The notes: a model not told the origin generated them from the sequence alone. A DNA stretch of 64,000 bases from Mycolicibacterium wolinskyi (GCF_002101965.1 NZ_LQQA01000034.1:161560-225559), one strand, 5' to 3'; shown: positions 15,820-25,542, counted from the first letter of the stretch. Made by a program: numbers and translations.

Positions 15820-18768
15820 CTAGAGCCGGCCCTCGCGCCGCAGCAGGTCCTGTGCGCTCATTCCGCCACCGCGCCGCTTGGGCTCGTCGGTCTCGCGGGT
15901 GTTGAGCTTCTCGGTCGCCGGATCGGCACCCGCGGGCGGGCGCTGCGCGCTGAACGCCGTCGTGGGTGCGTTGTCGCCGGGCGCCTGCCGCGACTGCGGC
16001 ATCGCGCGCGTCGCATCGGCCGACGGGCGTGCCGGCGGGGGAGGTGGCGGCGGGGTGCTCTTCGCCGGGCCGTTCGCCGGCCCGCCACGCAGTGCACCCA
16101 ACCACGACTCGATCTCGCGTTCCTCGCGCGGAGTGCCAGGTGGCGGCGGGGGCGGCGGCGGAGCCGGTTGGGCCCCGGGTCGCGGCGTGCGGGCCGTCGG
16201 CGCGTTGGCATTGCCGGTCGCGGTGTTTACCGCGCTGTTGACCGCGTTACGGACGGCGTTGCGCGCCATGGCGAACCGCGTTGTCGCGGGCTCGTCGGCC
16301 TGCTGCGGCGGCGGCCCGATCCGTACCGTGCCTGCGGCCGACGGCGCGTTGGTCCGCATCGGCGGTGCCTGGCGGCTTGGATCGACGCCCGGGTGCGTGG
16401 GATCGTGCGGCCGGGGTGGTGGTGGCGGGGCACCGACACCCACCAGTGCACGCTCGTCGTCGGCCGGCTCGCGCACGGTCGGACGCTTGCGCTCGTCGGG
16501 CAGTTCGGTCTCGCCGAGGCCGATCTTTTCCTGGATCCGCTTCATCCAGCGCGGCGCCCACCAGCAATCGTCGCCGAGCAGCTTCATGATCGCGGGCACC
16601 AGGAACATACGAATGACGGTGGCGTCCAACAGAAGTGCGATGAGCAGACCGAACGCAAGGTATTTCATCATCACCAGGTCGGAGAACGCGAACGGGCCGG
16701 CGACGACGGCCAGGACCAGGGCGGCGCCGGTGATCAGCCGACCCGTGGTCGCGGTACCGATCCGAATTGCCTCGGCGGTGGACATGCCGCGTTCGCGGGC
16801 CTCCACCATGCGGGACACCAGAAATACCTCGTAGTCCGTCGACAGGCCCCAGATCACCGCGATGATCAACCCGATCATCGGTGCCATGAGCGGCTGTGGT
16901 GTGTAGTTCAACAGGCCAGATCCATGGCCGTCGACGAACATCCAGGTAAGGATGCCCATCGTCGAGCCAAGCGTGAGCGCGCTCATCAACGCGGCCTTGA
17001 TGGGCAGCACGATCGACCCGAAGGCCAGGAACATCAGGACGGTCGTGGTGATGACCAGGATCGTCACCATCAACGGCAGCCGGGAGAACAGGCTGTGGAT
17101 ACTGTCCTGCTCCAGCGCGGGTGTACCACCGACATAAACGGTGATGCCGTGTGGCGGCTGCAGCGCGCGCAACCCCTCGATATTCGTCGCCGCGTCGCCG
17201 CGGTTCACCAGGCCGTTCTGGATCACCCGCACCGACGGGTCCTTCGATCCGCTGTCGGTGGCCGGGCGTTCCTTCCACATGGCATCGGGATCGTTGTCAG
17301 GATCGGTGAACCCGGGGACGGTCAGCGCCTTCGCCCGCATGTCGGCGATCTGCGAGTCGGTGATCGGTTCGCCGTCCTCGCGCTGCATCACCATCGTGAT
17401 CTGTTCGGTGCGGAAGCCGGGGAAGAGCTTGTCGAACTCCTCCTGGGACTGCCGCACCGAGTTGTCCGGCGGCAGATACTTCTCGCTGATGCCCGCGAGC
17501 GTGAGCGAACCGATCGGTATGACGAGCAGAGTCATCACGACGAGGATCGGCGTGGCGAACGCGACGGGCCGTTTCATCACGACGTTGACCAGCTTGCCCC
17601 AGAAGCCCCTCTCGACTTCTTCGCGGGTCTTGGTCTTCTGGGTCTTCTCCGCGAACCAGTCGATGATGCGGCGCGAGAACGGCCAGTTGGCCAGGAACGG
17701 CACCTTGAGCAGGGTGCGAACCCCCAGTGCGTCGACACGGGCGCCGAGAATGCCCAGAACCGCAGGCAGCACCGAGATCGACAGGATCGCGGCCAACATG
17801 ACCGACGCGATGATCGCGTAAGTGATCGATTTCAGGAAGCCGAGCGGGATCAGCAGCAGCGGCATCGATGACGCGACGATGATCACCGCGGAGAACGCCA
17901 CCGTTCGGCCGGAGGTCATCACAGATCTTCGTACGGCCGCCTCGGTGTCATAGCCTTCGGCGAGTTCCTCCCGGAACCGGCTCACGATGAACAGGCCGTA
18001 GTCGATCGCGATACCTAGGCCCATCATCGTCACCACCGGCTGGGCGAAGAAGTGCACGGGCCCGAATTCGGCGGTGAGCCGCAGAATGCCCAATGCGCCT
18101 GCGATGGTCAGGCCGCCGATGATCGCAGGCAGGGCCGCGGCGACCGCGCCGCCGAACACGAAGAACAGCACGACGGCCACCAGCGGGATGATGGCGATCT
18201 CGGCACGCTTCTGGTCGGTGCCGATGGTTCCGGTCAGTTCGCTCGCGAGCGGGTTGAGGCCCGCCAGTTTGATGTCGCCGCCGTTGACCTGCCGCAGCTC
18301 GGGCTCGATGGCCTGGTAGTTCTTGAGGATTTCGTCGTCGTTCTCACCGTTGAGCGGCACGCTGATGAAGGTGTGACGCAAATCCTGCGTCTTCATCTGG
18401 CTGACCGTCGGGTCGGTGGTGTCGGGCGCCTTCAGCCACCCGACCCACCCGACGACCTGGTCCGGGTTGTCCTCGACGAATTTGTCCAGCTCTTCGGTGA
18501 CCGATTTCTGCCAGGCCTTGTCGGTGACCTTCTTGTCGTCCGGCGGGGTGAGGATCGCCACGATGTGGCTGGTCCGGTCACGGCCGTACACCTCGTCGGC
18601 CAAGAGCGAGGCCTTGACGGACTGGCTGCCCTCGTCGTAGAAGCCGCTCTGGGTGACGTTGTCGCCCAGACTTATCCCATAGACGCCGCCACCGAGGCAT
18701 AGCGCCACCATGACACCGATGACGATGTACCTGAATCGGTACACCGTTCGACCCCACCAGGCGAACAC
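15820..18768 (-). CDS. mmpL3: MmpL3, trehalose monomycolate flippase
   Basis: 982 residues. Essential RND-type exporter that moves trehalose monomycolate to the periplasm for mycolylation of arabinogalactan and trehalose dimycolate synthesis. The twelve-helix core is intact; the proton-relay pairs Asp256/Tyr257 and Asp645/Tyr646 fall at the same numbers as in M. smegmatis MmpL3. A long Pro- and Gln-rich cytoplasmic tail (about 760-960) ends in the conserved GGGMSAQDLLRREGRL. GTG start preceded by AGGAG. The core differs from M. smegmatis MmpL3 at many positions, notably in the first periplasmic domain, indicating a related species. NYN gene and trmB lie upstream on the same strand. Confidence 0.98.
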   Translation of the reverse strand: MFAWWGRTVYRFRYIVIGVMVALCLGGGVYGISLGDNVTQSGFYDEGSQSVKASLLADEVYGRDRTSHIVAILTPPDDKKVTDKAWQKSVTEELDKFVEDNPDQVVGWVGWLKAPDTTDPTVSQMKTQDLRHTFISVPLNGENDDEILKNYQAIEPELRQVNGGDIKLAGLNPLASELTGTIGTDQKRAEIAIIPLVAVVLFFVFGGAVAAALPAIIGGLTIAGALGILRLTAEFGPVHFFAQPVVTMMGLGIAIDYGLFIVSRFREELAEGYDTEAAVRRSVMTSGRTVAFSAVIIVASSMPLLLIPLGFLKSITYAIIASVMLAAILSISVLPAVLGILGARVDALGVRTLLKVPFLANWPFSRRIIDWFAEKTQKTKTREEVERGFWGKLVNVVMKRPVAFATPILVVMTLLVIPIGSLTLAGISEKYLPPDNSVRQSQEEFDKLFPGFRTEQITMVMQREDGEPITDSQIADMRAKALTVPGFTDPDNDPDAMWKERPATDSGSKDPSVRVIQNGLVNRGDAATNIEGLRALQPPHGITVYVGGTPALEQDSIHSLFSRLPLMVTILVITTTVLMFLAFGSIVLPIKAALMSALTLGSTMGILTWMFVDGHGSGLLNYTPQPLMAPMIGLIIAVIWGLSTDYEVFLVSRMVEARERGMSTAEAIRIGTATTGRLITGAALVLAVVAGPFAFSDLVMMKYLAFGLLIALLLDATVIRMFLVPAIMKLLGDDCWWAPRWMKRIQEKIGLGETELPDERKRPTVREPADDERALVGVGAPPPPPRPHDPTHPGVDPSRQAPPMRTNAPSAAGTVRIGPPPQQADEPATTRFAMARNAVRNAVNSAVNTATGNANAPTARTPRPGAQPAPPPPPPPPGTPREEREIESWLGALRGGPANGPAKSTPPPPPPPARPSADATRAMPQSRQAPGDNAPTTAFSAQRPPAGADPATEKLNTRETDEPKRRGGGMSAQDLLRREGRL

Positions 18769-18834
18769 TTACGCTCCTAACTAAAAAACTTGTGTGACCC
18801 GCATATCGCACTTGAAACCGGTCATTTGCAGTTG

Positions 18835-19545
18835 TTACACACGCGAGGTCAGTAGCGATGACAACGGCCGGAATGGCTGCAGCCACGCGCCCTGCTCGGG
18901 TAGCGAGTCCAGGCCGATCCGTGGCAGCGGTTCCCGGAAAACACCAGGAATGTCCTCCAGATCGACAAACTCCAAGGTATCCGACGCTAGCGCCCAGCTT
19001 GCATGTTCGCGAAATCCAAGCACCTGCACGGGTGTGCCCTCACGGGCGATTTCCTCAAGCGGTTCCCGGAATGCCTGACCATCCGCCGAGGCAACCAACA
19101 CCGCCGCCAGCCCCTCACTCCTCCGCAGGGCGATGTGGTTGAGCATGTCGCTGTCGACGTCGCTGTCGTCATCGATCTTCGGTTTTGCGAAGACTGCGAA
19201 ACCCACGTTACGCAACGCCTCCACCCATGGGCGGACGACATCCGCGCTACCTGGGGCGATGTTGGTGAAGACGGTGGCTTCGGGCTCGAGGGAAATCGTC
19301 GGTTCGCCCTCGGCCGCGGAGGCGGCCGAAAGGTCGGCGGTGTATGCCAACAGCCACCGGCCCAACGCGTCGAAACGCGGCCGGTGCGCGGCGGTCGGGC
19401 GGCCCCCGAGGATCGAACCCAGCCCCATGTCGAGATTCGGTGCGTCCCAGACCAAGAGCACCCGCCGGACGCCGGTGCGCGCGGACGTGTCCGCGGGTGA
19501 GACATCCTGGCTCAGGCCCTGTTCGATGTCGGGGCTCACAGTCAC
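18835..19545 (-). CDS. NYN/PIN-like domain protein (Rv0207c-like)
   Basis: 236 residues. The NYN (PIN-like nuclease) pattern is visible: LLVWDAPNLDM near residue 30, acidic DDDSDVDSDM in the middle and VLVASADGQAFREPL near 150, which together supply the acidic metal site of putative RNases. The GTG at 19545 overlaps the trmB stop (GTGA). Conserved between trmB and mmpL3 in mycobacteria (Rv0207c). The RNA target, if any, is unknown. Confidence 0.85.
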   Translation of the reverse strand: MTVSPDIEQGLSQDVSPADTSARTGVRRVLLVWDAPNLDMGLGSILGGRPTAAHRPRFDALGRWLLAYTADLSAASAAEGEPTISLEPEATVFTNIAPGSADVVRPWVEALRNVGFAVFAKPKIDDDSDVDSDMLNHIALRRSEGLAAVLVASADGQAFREPLEEIAREGTPVQVLGFREHASWALASDTLEFVDLEDIPGVFREPLPRIGLDSLPEQGAWLQPFRPLSSLLTSRV

Positions 19546-20306
19546 GGTCGCTTCTCCCAGACCAGTTCGGCGACGTCGGTGCCGGCCAGGGCTTTGCGCT
19601 CGTACTTGGTGACGGGCCGTCGCACCGAGATGGGCAGCGTCGAGTCCAGGTCGACGCGGCGCAGGAGCGGCTCGGCATCGCCGACCTCGGCGATGTGCTC
19701 GGCATATCCCATGTGGTCGGTGGCCGCATGCAGGATGCCGCCGGGGCGCAGCCGGTCGGCGATCAGCGCGACCGTCGCGGGCTGCAGCAGCCGGCGCTTG
19801 TGGTGGCGGGACTTCGGCCATGGGTCGGGGAAGAACACGCGCACGCCCGTGAGCGACTCGCTCTTGAGCACGTGTTCGAGCACGTCGACACCATCGCCGC
19901 GGATCATGCGGATGTTCGTCACGCCCTCGCGGTCGATGGCGGTGAGCAGTTGGGCCAGCCCTTTGCGGTACACCTCCACGGCGATCACGTCGATGTCCGG
20001 CTCGGCCTGGGCCATTGCCAATGTCGACGTGCCGGTGCCCGAACCGATCTCGAGGACCAGCGGTGCGGAGCGGCCGAACCAGGCTTCGATGTCGAGGTCG
20101 GTGACCGGGTTGCCGTCGTCGTCGCGGGCCTGGATGCCCAGGTCCGGCCAGCGCCGGTCCCACGTGTTCTGCTGGCCGCCGGACAGCGTCGAGCGGCGGG
20201 TGCGAAAGCTCGTCACCCGCGGAAGGCGGTGGGTCCCGGCCGGGTCGCCTGCGACATCGGATGTCGGGGTCGGTTCGCCGACGACATCAGACTTCGGCGC
20301 GTGCAT
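19542..20306 (-). CDS. trmB: tRNA (guanine-N7-)-methyltransferase TrmB
   Basis: 254 residues. S-adenosylmethionine-dependent enzyme that makes m7G46 in tRNA. Motif I is VLEIGSGTGTSTLAMA; the family hallmark FFPDPWPKSRHHKRRL and the TDHMGYAEH and TKYERKA segments are present. Start chosen at ATG 20306 (M-H-A-P-K-S-D), which avoids a nonconserved upstream stretch. About 60 N-terminal residues before the fold are variable and probably disordered, as in other mycobacterial TrmB. Couples by GTGA overlap to the NYN gene. Confidence 0.95.
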   Translation of the reverse strand: MHAPKSDVVGEPTPTSDVAGDPAGTHRLPRVTSFRTRRSTLSGGQQNTWDRRWPDLGIQARDDDGNPVTDLDIEAWFGRSAPLVLEIGSGTGTSTLAMAQAEPDIDVIAVEVYRKGLAQLLTAIDREGVTNIRMIRGDGVDVLEHVLKSESLTGVRVFFPDPWPKSRHHKRRLLQPATVALIADRLRPGGILHAATDHMGYAEHIAEVGDAEPLLRRVDLDSTLPISVRRPVTKYERKALAGTDVAELVWEKRP

Positions 20307-20521
20307 CCGTCCATCGTCGCCTATCGGCGGCGAAGTGCCCGCATCGTGGTACAGATTGATACCCAACAGTTGCCTTGAACTGTTAGGTCCCAAACATCCG
20401 TTCGCGAGCCTGCCCGGGACGTGCCACGATTTTCTCGGAGGACCGGGGAGCTCACAGGGAAGGCCGCCAGATTTTCGCAGACGAGCTCAAGCGCTTTGCC
20501 GACCGCGACGGCGATCGGCGG

Positions 20522-21451
20522 TTGGCCCAGATCAGCGCGCGCGTGTCGGCCGATGTGACCGTTGCCGTTCACGGTCGTCGCGGGGTCGGTGTCAGCACTG
20601 TCGCCGGTGCACTGGCCGGCTGCGGGGTGGCGGTGCGCGACTCCGGCGAAATCTCCGTTCTGGTGATCGCCGAGGTACTCAAACCCGAGGATCGCGCGAG
20701 TCTGGCCCGGCTGCGACAGGACGGCACCCCGGTGCTGATCGTGCTCAACAAGGCCGATCTCGCCGGGTCGGGTCCGGGTGGCCCGATGGCCACCGCCCGT
20801 GGGCGGGCCGATCAGCTGCGGCGCCTGGCCGGGGTTCCGGTGGTCCCGATGGTGGCGTTGCTCGCGGGTGCCGATCCCGCGCCGCATCTGGTGCGGGCGC
20901 TGCGGGTGGTGGCGGCCGAGCCCGCGGATCTGACCTCGCCCGACGCGTTCCTGCGCGCGCCGCACGGTTTGCCGGTCGAGGTGCGCGTCGAGTTGTTGGA
21001 CGCATTGGACCGGTTCGGCATCGCGCACGCGGCCCTGGCGCTGAGTCGCGGCGCCGACGCCGACGGGCTGCCCACGCTGTTGCATCGTCTCAGCGAGGTC
21101 GACCAGGTGCTTGCTGCGCTGTCAGCGGTCGCCGCACCGGTCCGGTATCGCCGGATGCGTCGCGCGCTTGCCGAACTTCGCGCCCTGCGCAGCGAGCCTG
21201 CCGCGCGTTTCCTGGCCGCCGATGAGACCGTGTTCGCGATTATGGGGGCCGCCGTCGACGTCGTGGAGGCGGACGGGGTCGCGGTCGACCGGGGTGACGA
21301 CCGGAAGTCGCACCTGCACCGCGCCCACTACTGGCGGCGCTACAGCCGAGGCCCGGTCAACGCGCTGCATCGCAGCTGCGGTGCCGACATCGCGCGGGGC
21401 TCGCTGCGGCTCCTCGACAGTTCGCCAGACCACCGGGTCATCGGGCGGTGA
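20522..21451 (+). CDS. Dynamin-like GTPase-type protein, degenerate P-loop (Rv0209-like)
   Basis: About 309 residues from a TTG at 20522. The P-loop region is GRRGVGVST, where the usual Lys is Val; a G4-type motif NKAD follows (VLIVLNKADL), so nucleotide binding is possible but atypical. The C-terminal part is helical. The frame is open upstream to 20387 without ATG, GTG or TTG, and the peptide just upstream (Q-I-F-A-D-E-L-K-R-F-A-D-R-D) looks protein-like, so the true start may use a rarer codon. Stop overlaps the GTG of the next gene. By order it corresponds to Rv0209. Function unknown. Confidence 0.75.
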   Translation: MAQISARVSADVTVAVHGRRGVGVSTVAGALAGCGVAVRDSGEISVLVIAEVLKPEDRASLARLRQDGTPVLIVLNKADLAGSGPGGPMATARGRADQLRRLAGVPVVPMVALLAGADPAPHLVRALRVVAAEPADLTSPDAFLRAPHGLPVEVRVELLDALDRFGIAHAALALSRGADADGLPTLLHRLSEVDQVLAALSAVAAPVRYRRMRRALAELRALRSEPAARFLAADETVFAIMGAAVDVVEADGVAVDRGDDRKSHLHRAHYWRRYSRGPVNALHRSCGADIARGSLRLLDSSPDHRVIGR

Positions 21452-22903
21452 CTGGGCCGCATCCGGTCGGAGCCGCGGACGCCGCAGATGCTGTGGTGGC
21501 GGCGATCGACCCTGGGCTCAACTCGCCGGGGGTGGAATCCCGTGACGTCGTGCTGGTAGCCGGTCCGTGGCTCGCGGGCGCGAGCAGCGTGCTGGCGGCG
21601 CTGCGCGACCGGATGCCGGACTACACGTTCGTCGAGTCCACCGATCTGCTCGCCGGGGAAGCACCGATGGCAGTGGTGTTCGTCGTGTCCGCCGCCGCTG
21701 TCGTCACCGAATCCGACTGCGCCCTGGTCGATCTGGTGTCCCGATACACCGACCTGGTGGTCGGGGTGCTGTCGAAGATCGACGCGCACCGCAACTGGCG
21801 CGAGGTGCGCGACGCCGACGCGGCCGTTCTCGCCGAGCGGGCATCGCGCTATGAGCGGATGCCGTGGGTCGGGGTCGCGGCGGCGCCCGACCTCGGCGAA
21901 CCCCAGCTCGACGACCTTGTCGAGCTGTTGTCGCAGCGCCTGGCCGATCCTGATCTGTTGCGTCGAAACAGATTGCGGGCCTGGGAAACTCGACTGGAGG
22001 CCGTGATCGGCCGGTACGAGGCCGACGGGTCGGGCGCCGACCGCAAGGCGCGCGTGGATGCGCTGCGCGAGCGGCGTGACGAGATCAACCGCAGCCGCAG
22101 GCTCGCCAAGACCGAACGCAGCATCGCGCTGCGCAGCCAACTGCAGCAGGCCCGGGTTCAGCTCGGGTATTTCGCCAGGAACCGGTGCAACGGTACGTAC
22201 CGAATTGCAGGAGGACATCGCAGGCATCGGCAGACGCCGTATTTCGGGCTTCGAGGCGTACGCGCGGCAGCGGGCCGGCGAGGTGGTGACCGAGGTCGAC
22301 GAGGGCGTCACCAAACACCTCGGCGATGTCGCGGCCGAGCTCGGTCTGACGCCGCCCGCGCCCGCATCGATGCCGCGGCAACCGGACATCGCCGCGCCGC
22401 CGCTGAAGTCCCGCAACCTGGAGACGCGGCTGATGATGGTGCTCGGCGTCGGCTTCGGCCTTGGTGTCGCGTTGGCGGTGAGCCGCCTCTTGGCGGGTGC
22501 GGCGCCCCGGTTGGCCGTCGCCGGCCTGGTCGTCGGTGCCGTCGTTGGCCTGCTGCTGGCGGGGTGGGTGGTCAGTACACGGGGCCTGCTGCACGACCGG
22601 GCGGTGCTGGACCGTTGGGTCAACGACGCCACGACCGACCTGCGGTCCAGCGTTGAGGAGCTCGTCGCGACCCGGGTGCTCGCGGCCGAAACCGCGCTCA
22701 CCACCGAACTGGCCGGACGCGACGAGAGCGAGAGCGCGACCGCGGCCGAACAGATCGCCGCGATCGATGCCGAGTTGCGTGAGCACGCGGTCGCGACGGC
22801 CCGCGCGGCTGCCCAACGCGACCGGCGGATCCCGCCGCTGCGGCGTGCACTGGAGGCTGTTCGGGCCGAACTTTATGCCGATTCGGGCGCTACTGACGAG
22901 TAA
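21448..22903 (+). pseudogene. Dynamin-like membrane GTPase-type gene with apparent frameshift (Rv0210-like)
   Basis: Two overlapping frames make one protein. 21448 to about 22188 gives the N-terminal nucleotide-binding part (GPWLAGASSV P-loop-like, VLSKIDAHRNW as G4-like) and ends in Y-F-A-R-N-R-C. From about 22190 the next frame gives T-V-R-T-E-L-Q-E-D-I-A-G-I-G, a double transmembrane hairpin (about 22430-22580) and a helical C-terminus. Joined length is about 485 residues, near that of Rv0210. One extra base near 22186-22192 explains it. It may be a sequencing error, a true mutation or, less likely, programmed frameshifting. GTG/ATG overlap with the gene before suggests a functional pair. 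Confidence 0.72.
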
Positions 22904-23077
22904 CCGGCTTCTTACGTAAAACTGAATCGTTCCTGTGAGTCATCGGACATAGCACTGGTTCACTCTGGGTATGTCACCCGCGTTAACCTCTACCCAAAGG
23001 GGCAGCCGTGACCGCGTCGTGACGTGGCTTGGGTATCCACTCACGTTCGACAAAAAAATCCTACGCAGGAGAATTCG

Positions 23078-24898
23078 ATGACCTCAGCGACCATTCCGGG
23101 TCTGGACACCGCACCGACCAAACACGAAGGACTGCTGGCCTGGGTTCAGGAGGTCGCAGAGCTGACACAACCCGACCGGGTGGTGTTCGCCGACGGCTCC
23201 GAAGAGGAGTACGACCGGCTCACCGCGCACCTTGTCGAGGTAGGCACCTTCCAGAAGCTCAACGACGAGAAGCAGCCGAATTCGTTCCTCGCCCTCTCCG
23301 ATCCCTCCGATGTCGCGCGCGTGGAATCGCGGACCTTCATCTGCTCGCAGCGCGAGATCGACGCAGGCCCGACCAACAACTGGATGGACCCGGCCGAGAT
23401 GCGCGAGATCATGACCGGCCTGTACCGGGGCTCGATGCGTGGCCGCACCATGTGGGTGGTGCCGTTCTGCATGGGTCCGCTGGACGCCGAGGACCCGAAG
23501 CTGGGTGTCGAGATCACCGACTCCGAGTACGTCGTCGTCTCCATGCGCACCATGACGCGCATGGGCAAGGCCGCCCTGGAGAAGATGGGTGACGACGGAT
23601 TCTTCGTCAAGGCGCTGCACTCGATCGGTGCTCCGCTGGAGCCCGGCCAGGCCGACGTGCCGTGGCCGTGCAACGACACCAAGTACATCACCCACTTCCC
23701 CGAGACCCGCGAGATCTGGAGCTACGGCTCGGGCTACGGCGGCAACGCGCTGCTCGGCAAGAAGTGCTACTCGCTGCGCATCGCCTCGGCCATGGCCCAC
23801 GACGAGGGCTGGCTCGCCGAGCACATGCTGATCGTCAAGCTGATCTCGCCGGAGAACAAGGCCTACTACATCGCGGCCGCGTTCCCGTCGGCCTGCGGCA
23901 AGACCAACCTCGCGATGCTGCAGCCCACCATCCCGGGCTGGCGCGCCGAGACCGTCGGCGACGACATCGCGTGGATGCGCTTCGGCAAGGACGGCCGGCT
24001 CTACGCGACCAACCCCGAGTTCGGTTTCTTCGGCGTCGCGCCGGGCACCAACTGGGACTCCAACCCCAACGCGATGAAGACCATCGCCAAGGGCAACACG
24101 GTCTTCACCAACGTGGCCAAGACCGACGACGGCGACGTGTGGTGGGAGGGCCTTGAGGGCGACCCCGACCACCTGATCGACTGGAAGGGCAACGACTGGT
24201 ACCGCGAGTCGGAGGACAAGGCGGCGCACCCGAACTCGCGCTACTGCACCCCGATCGCCCAGTGCCCGACGCTGGCGCCGGAGTGGGACGACCCGCAGGG
24301 CGTTCCGATCTCGGCGATCCTGTTCGGCGGCCGCCGCAAGACCACGGTTCCGCTGATCACCGAGGCGCGCGACTGGCAGCACGGCGTGTTCATCGGCGCG
24401 ACGCTCGGCTCCGAGCAGACCGCTGCCGCCGAGGGCAAGGTCGGCACCGTGCGCCGCGACCCGATGGCGATGCTGCCGTTCCTCGGCTACAACGTCGGTG
24501 ACTACTTCCAGCACTGGATCAACATCGGCAAGAACGCCGACGAGTCCAAGCTGCCGAAGGTCTTCTTCGTCAACTGGTTCCGCCGTGGCGACGACGGCCG
24601 GTTCCTCTGGCCGGGATTCGGCGAGAACAGCCGCGTGCTCAAGTGGGCCATCGAGCGCATCGAGCACAAGGCCGAGGGCCGTTCCACCCCGATCGGCATC
24701 GTGCCGTCGGCCATGGACCTCGACCTGAGCGGTCTCGACGTCGACCCCGCCGATGTCGACGAGGCGCTCGCCGTCAACGCCGAGGAATGGCGTGCCGAGC
24801 TTCCGCTCATCGAGGAGTGGTTCGAGTTCGTCGGCGAGAAACTGCCGACCGGCATCAAGGACGAGTTCGACGCCCTCAAGCACCGGCTGGCCGAGTAG
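23078..24898 (+). CDS. pckG: Phosphoenolpyruvate carboxykinase (GTP)
   Basis: 606 residues. Converts oxaloacetate + GTP to phosphoenolpyruvate + GDP + CO2 in gluconeogenesis on fatty acids and cholesterol-type carbon. Kinase-1a motif FPSACGKTNLAML with reactive Cys273, GTP-enzyme signatures and full family length are present. AGGAG lies 6 bases before the ATG. The 174 bases upstream hold no gene. Matches Rv0211 by position. Convergent with the TenA-like gene, 24 bases apart. Confidence 0.98.
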   Translation: MTSATIPGLDTAPTKHEGLLAWVQEVAELTQPDRVVFADGSEEEYDRLTAHLVEVGTFQKLNDEKQPNSFLALSDPSDVARVESRTFICSQREIDAGPTNNWMDPAEMREIMTGLYRGSMRGRTMWVVPFCMGPLDAEDPKLGVEITDSEYVVVSMRTMTRMGKAALEKMGDDGFFVKALHSIGAPLEPGQADVPWPCNDTKYITHFPETREIWSYGSGYGGNALLGKKCYSLRIASAMAHDEGWLAEHMLIVKLISPENKAYYIAAAFPSACGKTNLAMLQPTIPGWRAETVGDDIAWMRFGKDGRLYATNPEFGFFGVAPGTNWDSNPNAMKTIAKGNTVFTNVAKTDDGDVWWEGLEGDPDHLIDWKGNDWYRESEDKAAHPNSRYCTPIAQCPTLAPEWDDPQGVPISAILFGGRRKTTVPLITEARDWQHGVFIGATLGSEQTAAAEGKVGTVRRDPMAMLPFLGYNVGDYFQHWINIGKNADESKLPKVFFVNWFRRGDDGRFLWPGFGENSRVLKWAIERIEHKAEGRSTPIGIVPSAMDLDLSGLDVDPADVDEALAVNAEEWRAELPLIEEWFEFVGEKLPTGIKDEFDALKHRLAE

Positions 24899-24922
24899 CT
24901 TTCGGCGTCTGCTCGGCGCGGG

Positions 24923-25480
24923 TCAACGCTGCGCCATGTCCCAGAACGCCACCTCGTGCTCGAGTACCTCGCGCACCACATCGTCGTTGCCGTGTGTGAC
25001 GGCGAGCTCGCCGAGCGCATCGACGTAATCGCCGAATTCCGGTGTGGTCCAATGCTCGACGAAATCGCGGAACTTCGACGTCTCCGATGCGGCATACGTC
25101 CAGGCCAGTAAGTAGACGCGTTCCACGACCCACAACGCGGTCACGGCGGTATCGAACGGCTCGGCGTCGAGGCGGTCCAGCAGCTTCCGGTAGGCCAGCG
25201 TGGCCGGCAGCGCTTCCTGCGTCATCTGCAGGCCGCGTCGCCGCGCCTGCTCGTCGAACCAGTCCAGTTCGGCGACCAGTGCCGCGCACCCGGCCGCGAG
25301 CGTGGTCTGCGCCCGCCGCGGCGCCCGCGCCAGCAACCGGGCCTGAAACGTCAGCAGGTCGGCGACGAAGATCGCGTCCTGGCACAACCAGCGGTCGAAC
25401 GCCGCATCGGTGATGGTGCCGTCACGCACGGCGTCGAGAAACGGGTGTCGGGTCGCGGTCGTCCAAAGCTCATCTGACAC
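24923..25480 (-). CDS. TenA/THI-4 family protein
   Basis: 185 residues, all-helical TenA fold: FLDAVRDGTITDAAFDRWLCQDAIFVADL and FDTAVTALWVVERVYLLAW are recognisable blocks. TenA proteins hydrolyse aminopyrimidines for thiamin salvage. The second active-site Cys of TenA_C enzymes is not visible, and Glu in VVERVY suggests a TenA_E-like or unrelated activity. GTG at 25480 was chosen; the open frame extends 13 codons further into the palindromic promoter region. No thiamin genes are adjacent. Divergent from fadD4. Confidence 0.8.
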   Translation of the reverse strand: MSDELWTTATRHPFLDAVRDGTITDAAFDRWLCQDAIFVADLLTFQARLLARAPRRAQTTLAAGCAALVAELDWFDEQARRRGLQMTQEALPATLAYRKLLDRLDAEPFDTAVTALWVVERVYLLAWTYAASETSKFRDFVEHWTTPEFGDYVDALGELAVTHGNDDVVREVLEHEVAFWDMAQR

Positions 25481-25500
25481 GCCACGAACAATAGCGACCA

Positions 25501-25524
25501 GCCACTTGACACCCGTCAAGTGGC
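25501..25524. promoter_or_regulatory. 24-bp operator-like palindrome in the TenA-fadD4 divergent region
   Basis: Perfect 10-bp arms GCCACTTGAC and GTCAAGTGGC around ACCC. The left arm contains the -35 hexamer TTGACA of the fadD4 promoter, so a bound dimer would block transcription. The form suits a TetR-type acyl-CoA-responsive repressor; which protein binds is unknown, and no TetR gene is in the window. Confidence 0.6.
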
Positions 25525-25536
25525 GCCGATTACAGT
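25506..25536 (+). promoter_or_regulatory. Probable promoter of fadD4
   Basis: TTGACA at 25506-25511 and TACAGT at 25531-25536, spacer 19 bases. The ATG is only 6 bases after the -10 element and no Shine-Dalgarno sequence is present, which points to a leaderless transcript, common in mycobacteria. The long spacer lowers certainty. Confidence 0.45.
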
Positions 25537-25542
25537 CGGCTC

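Noticed and set aside
16168..17871. Long open frame of about 570 codons opposite mmpL3
   Set aside because: Same shadow effect with Arg/Gln/His-rich product and no domain.
15820..18768. Assignment of the organism as M. smegmatis itself
   Set aside because: MmpL3 here is about 30 residues shorter and differs at many positions from the M. smegmatis protein as I know it, so only a related Mycolicibacterium is claimed.
22920..23040. SigF promoter upstream of pckG (GGGTAT copies at about 22966 and 23029)
   Set aside because: No GTTT element at 15-17 bases in front of either copy.
23084..24883. Long open frame opposite pckG
   Set aside because: Mirror of the GC-rich third codon position of pckG; composition is not protein-like.
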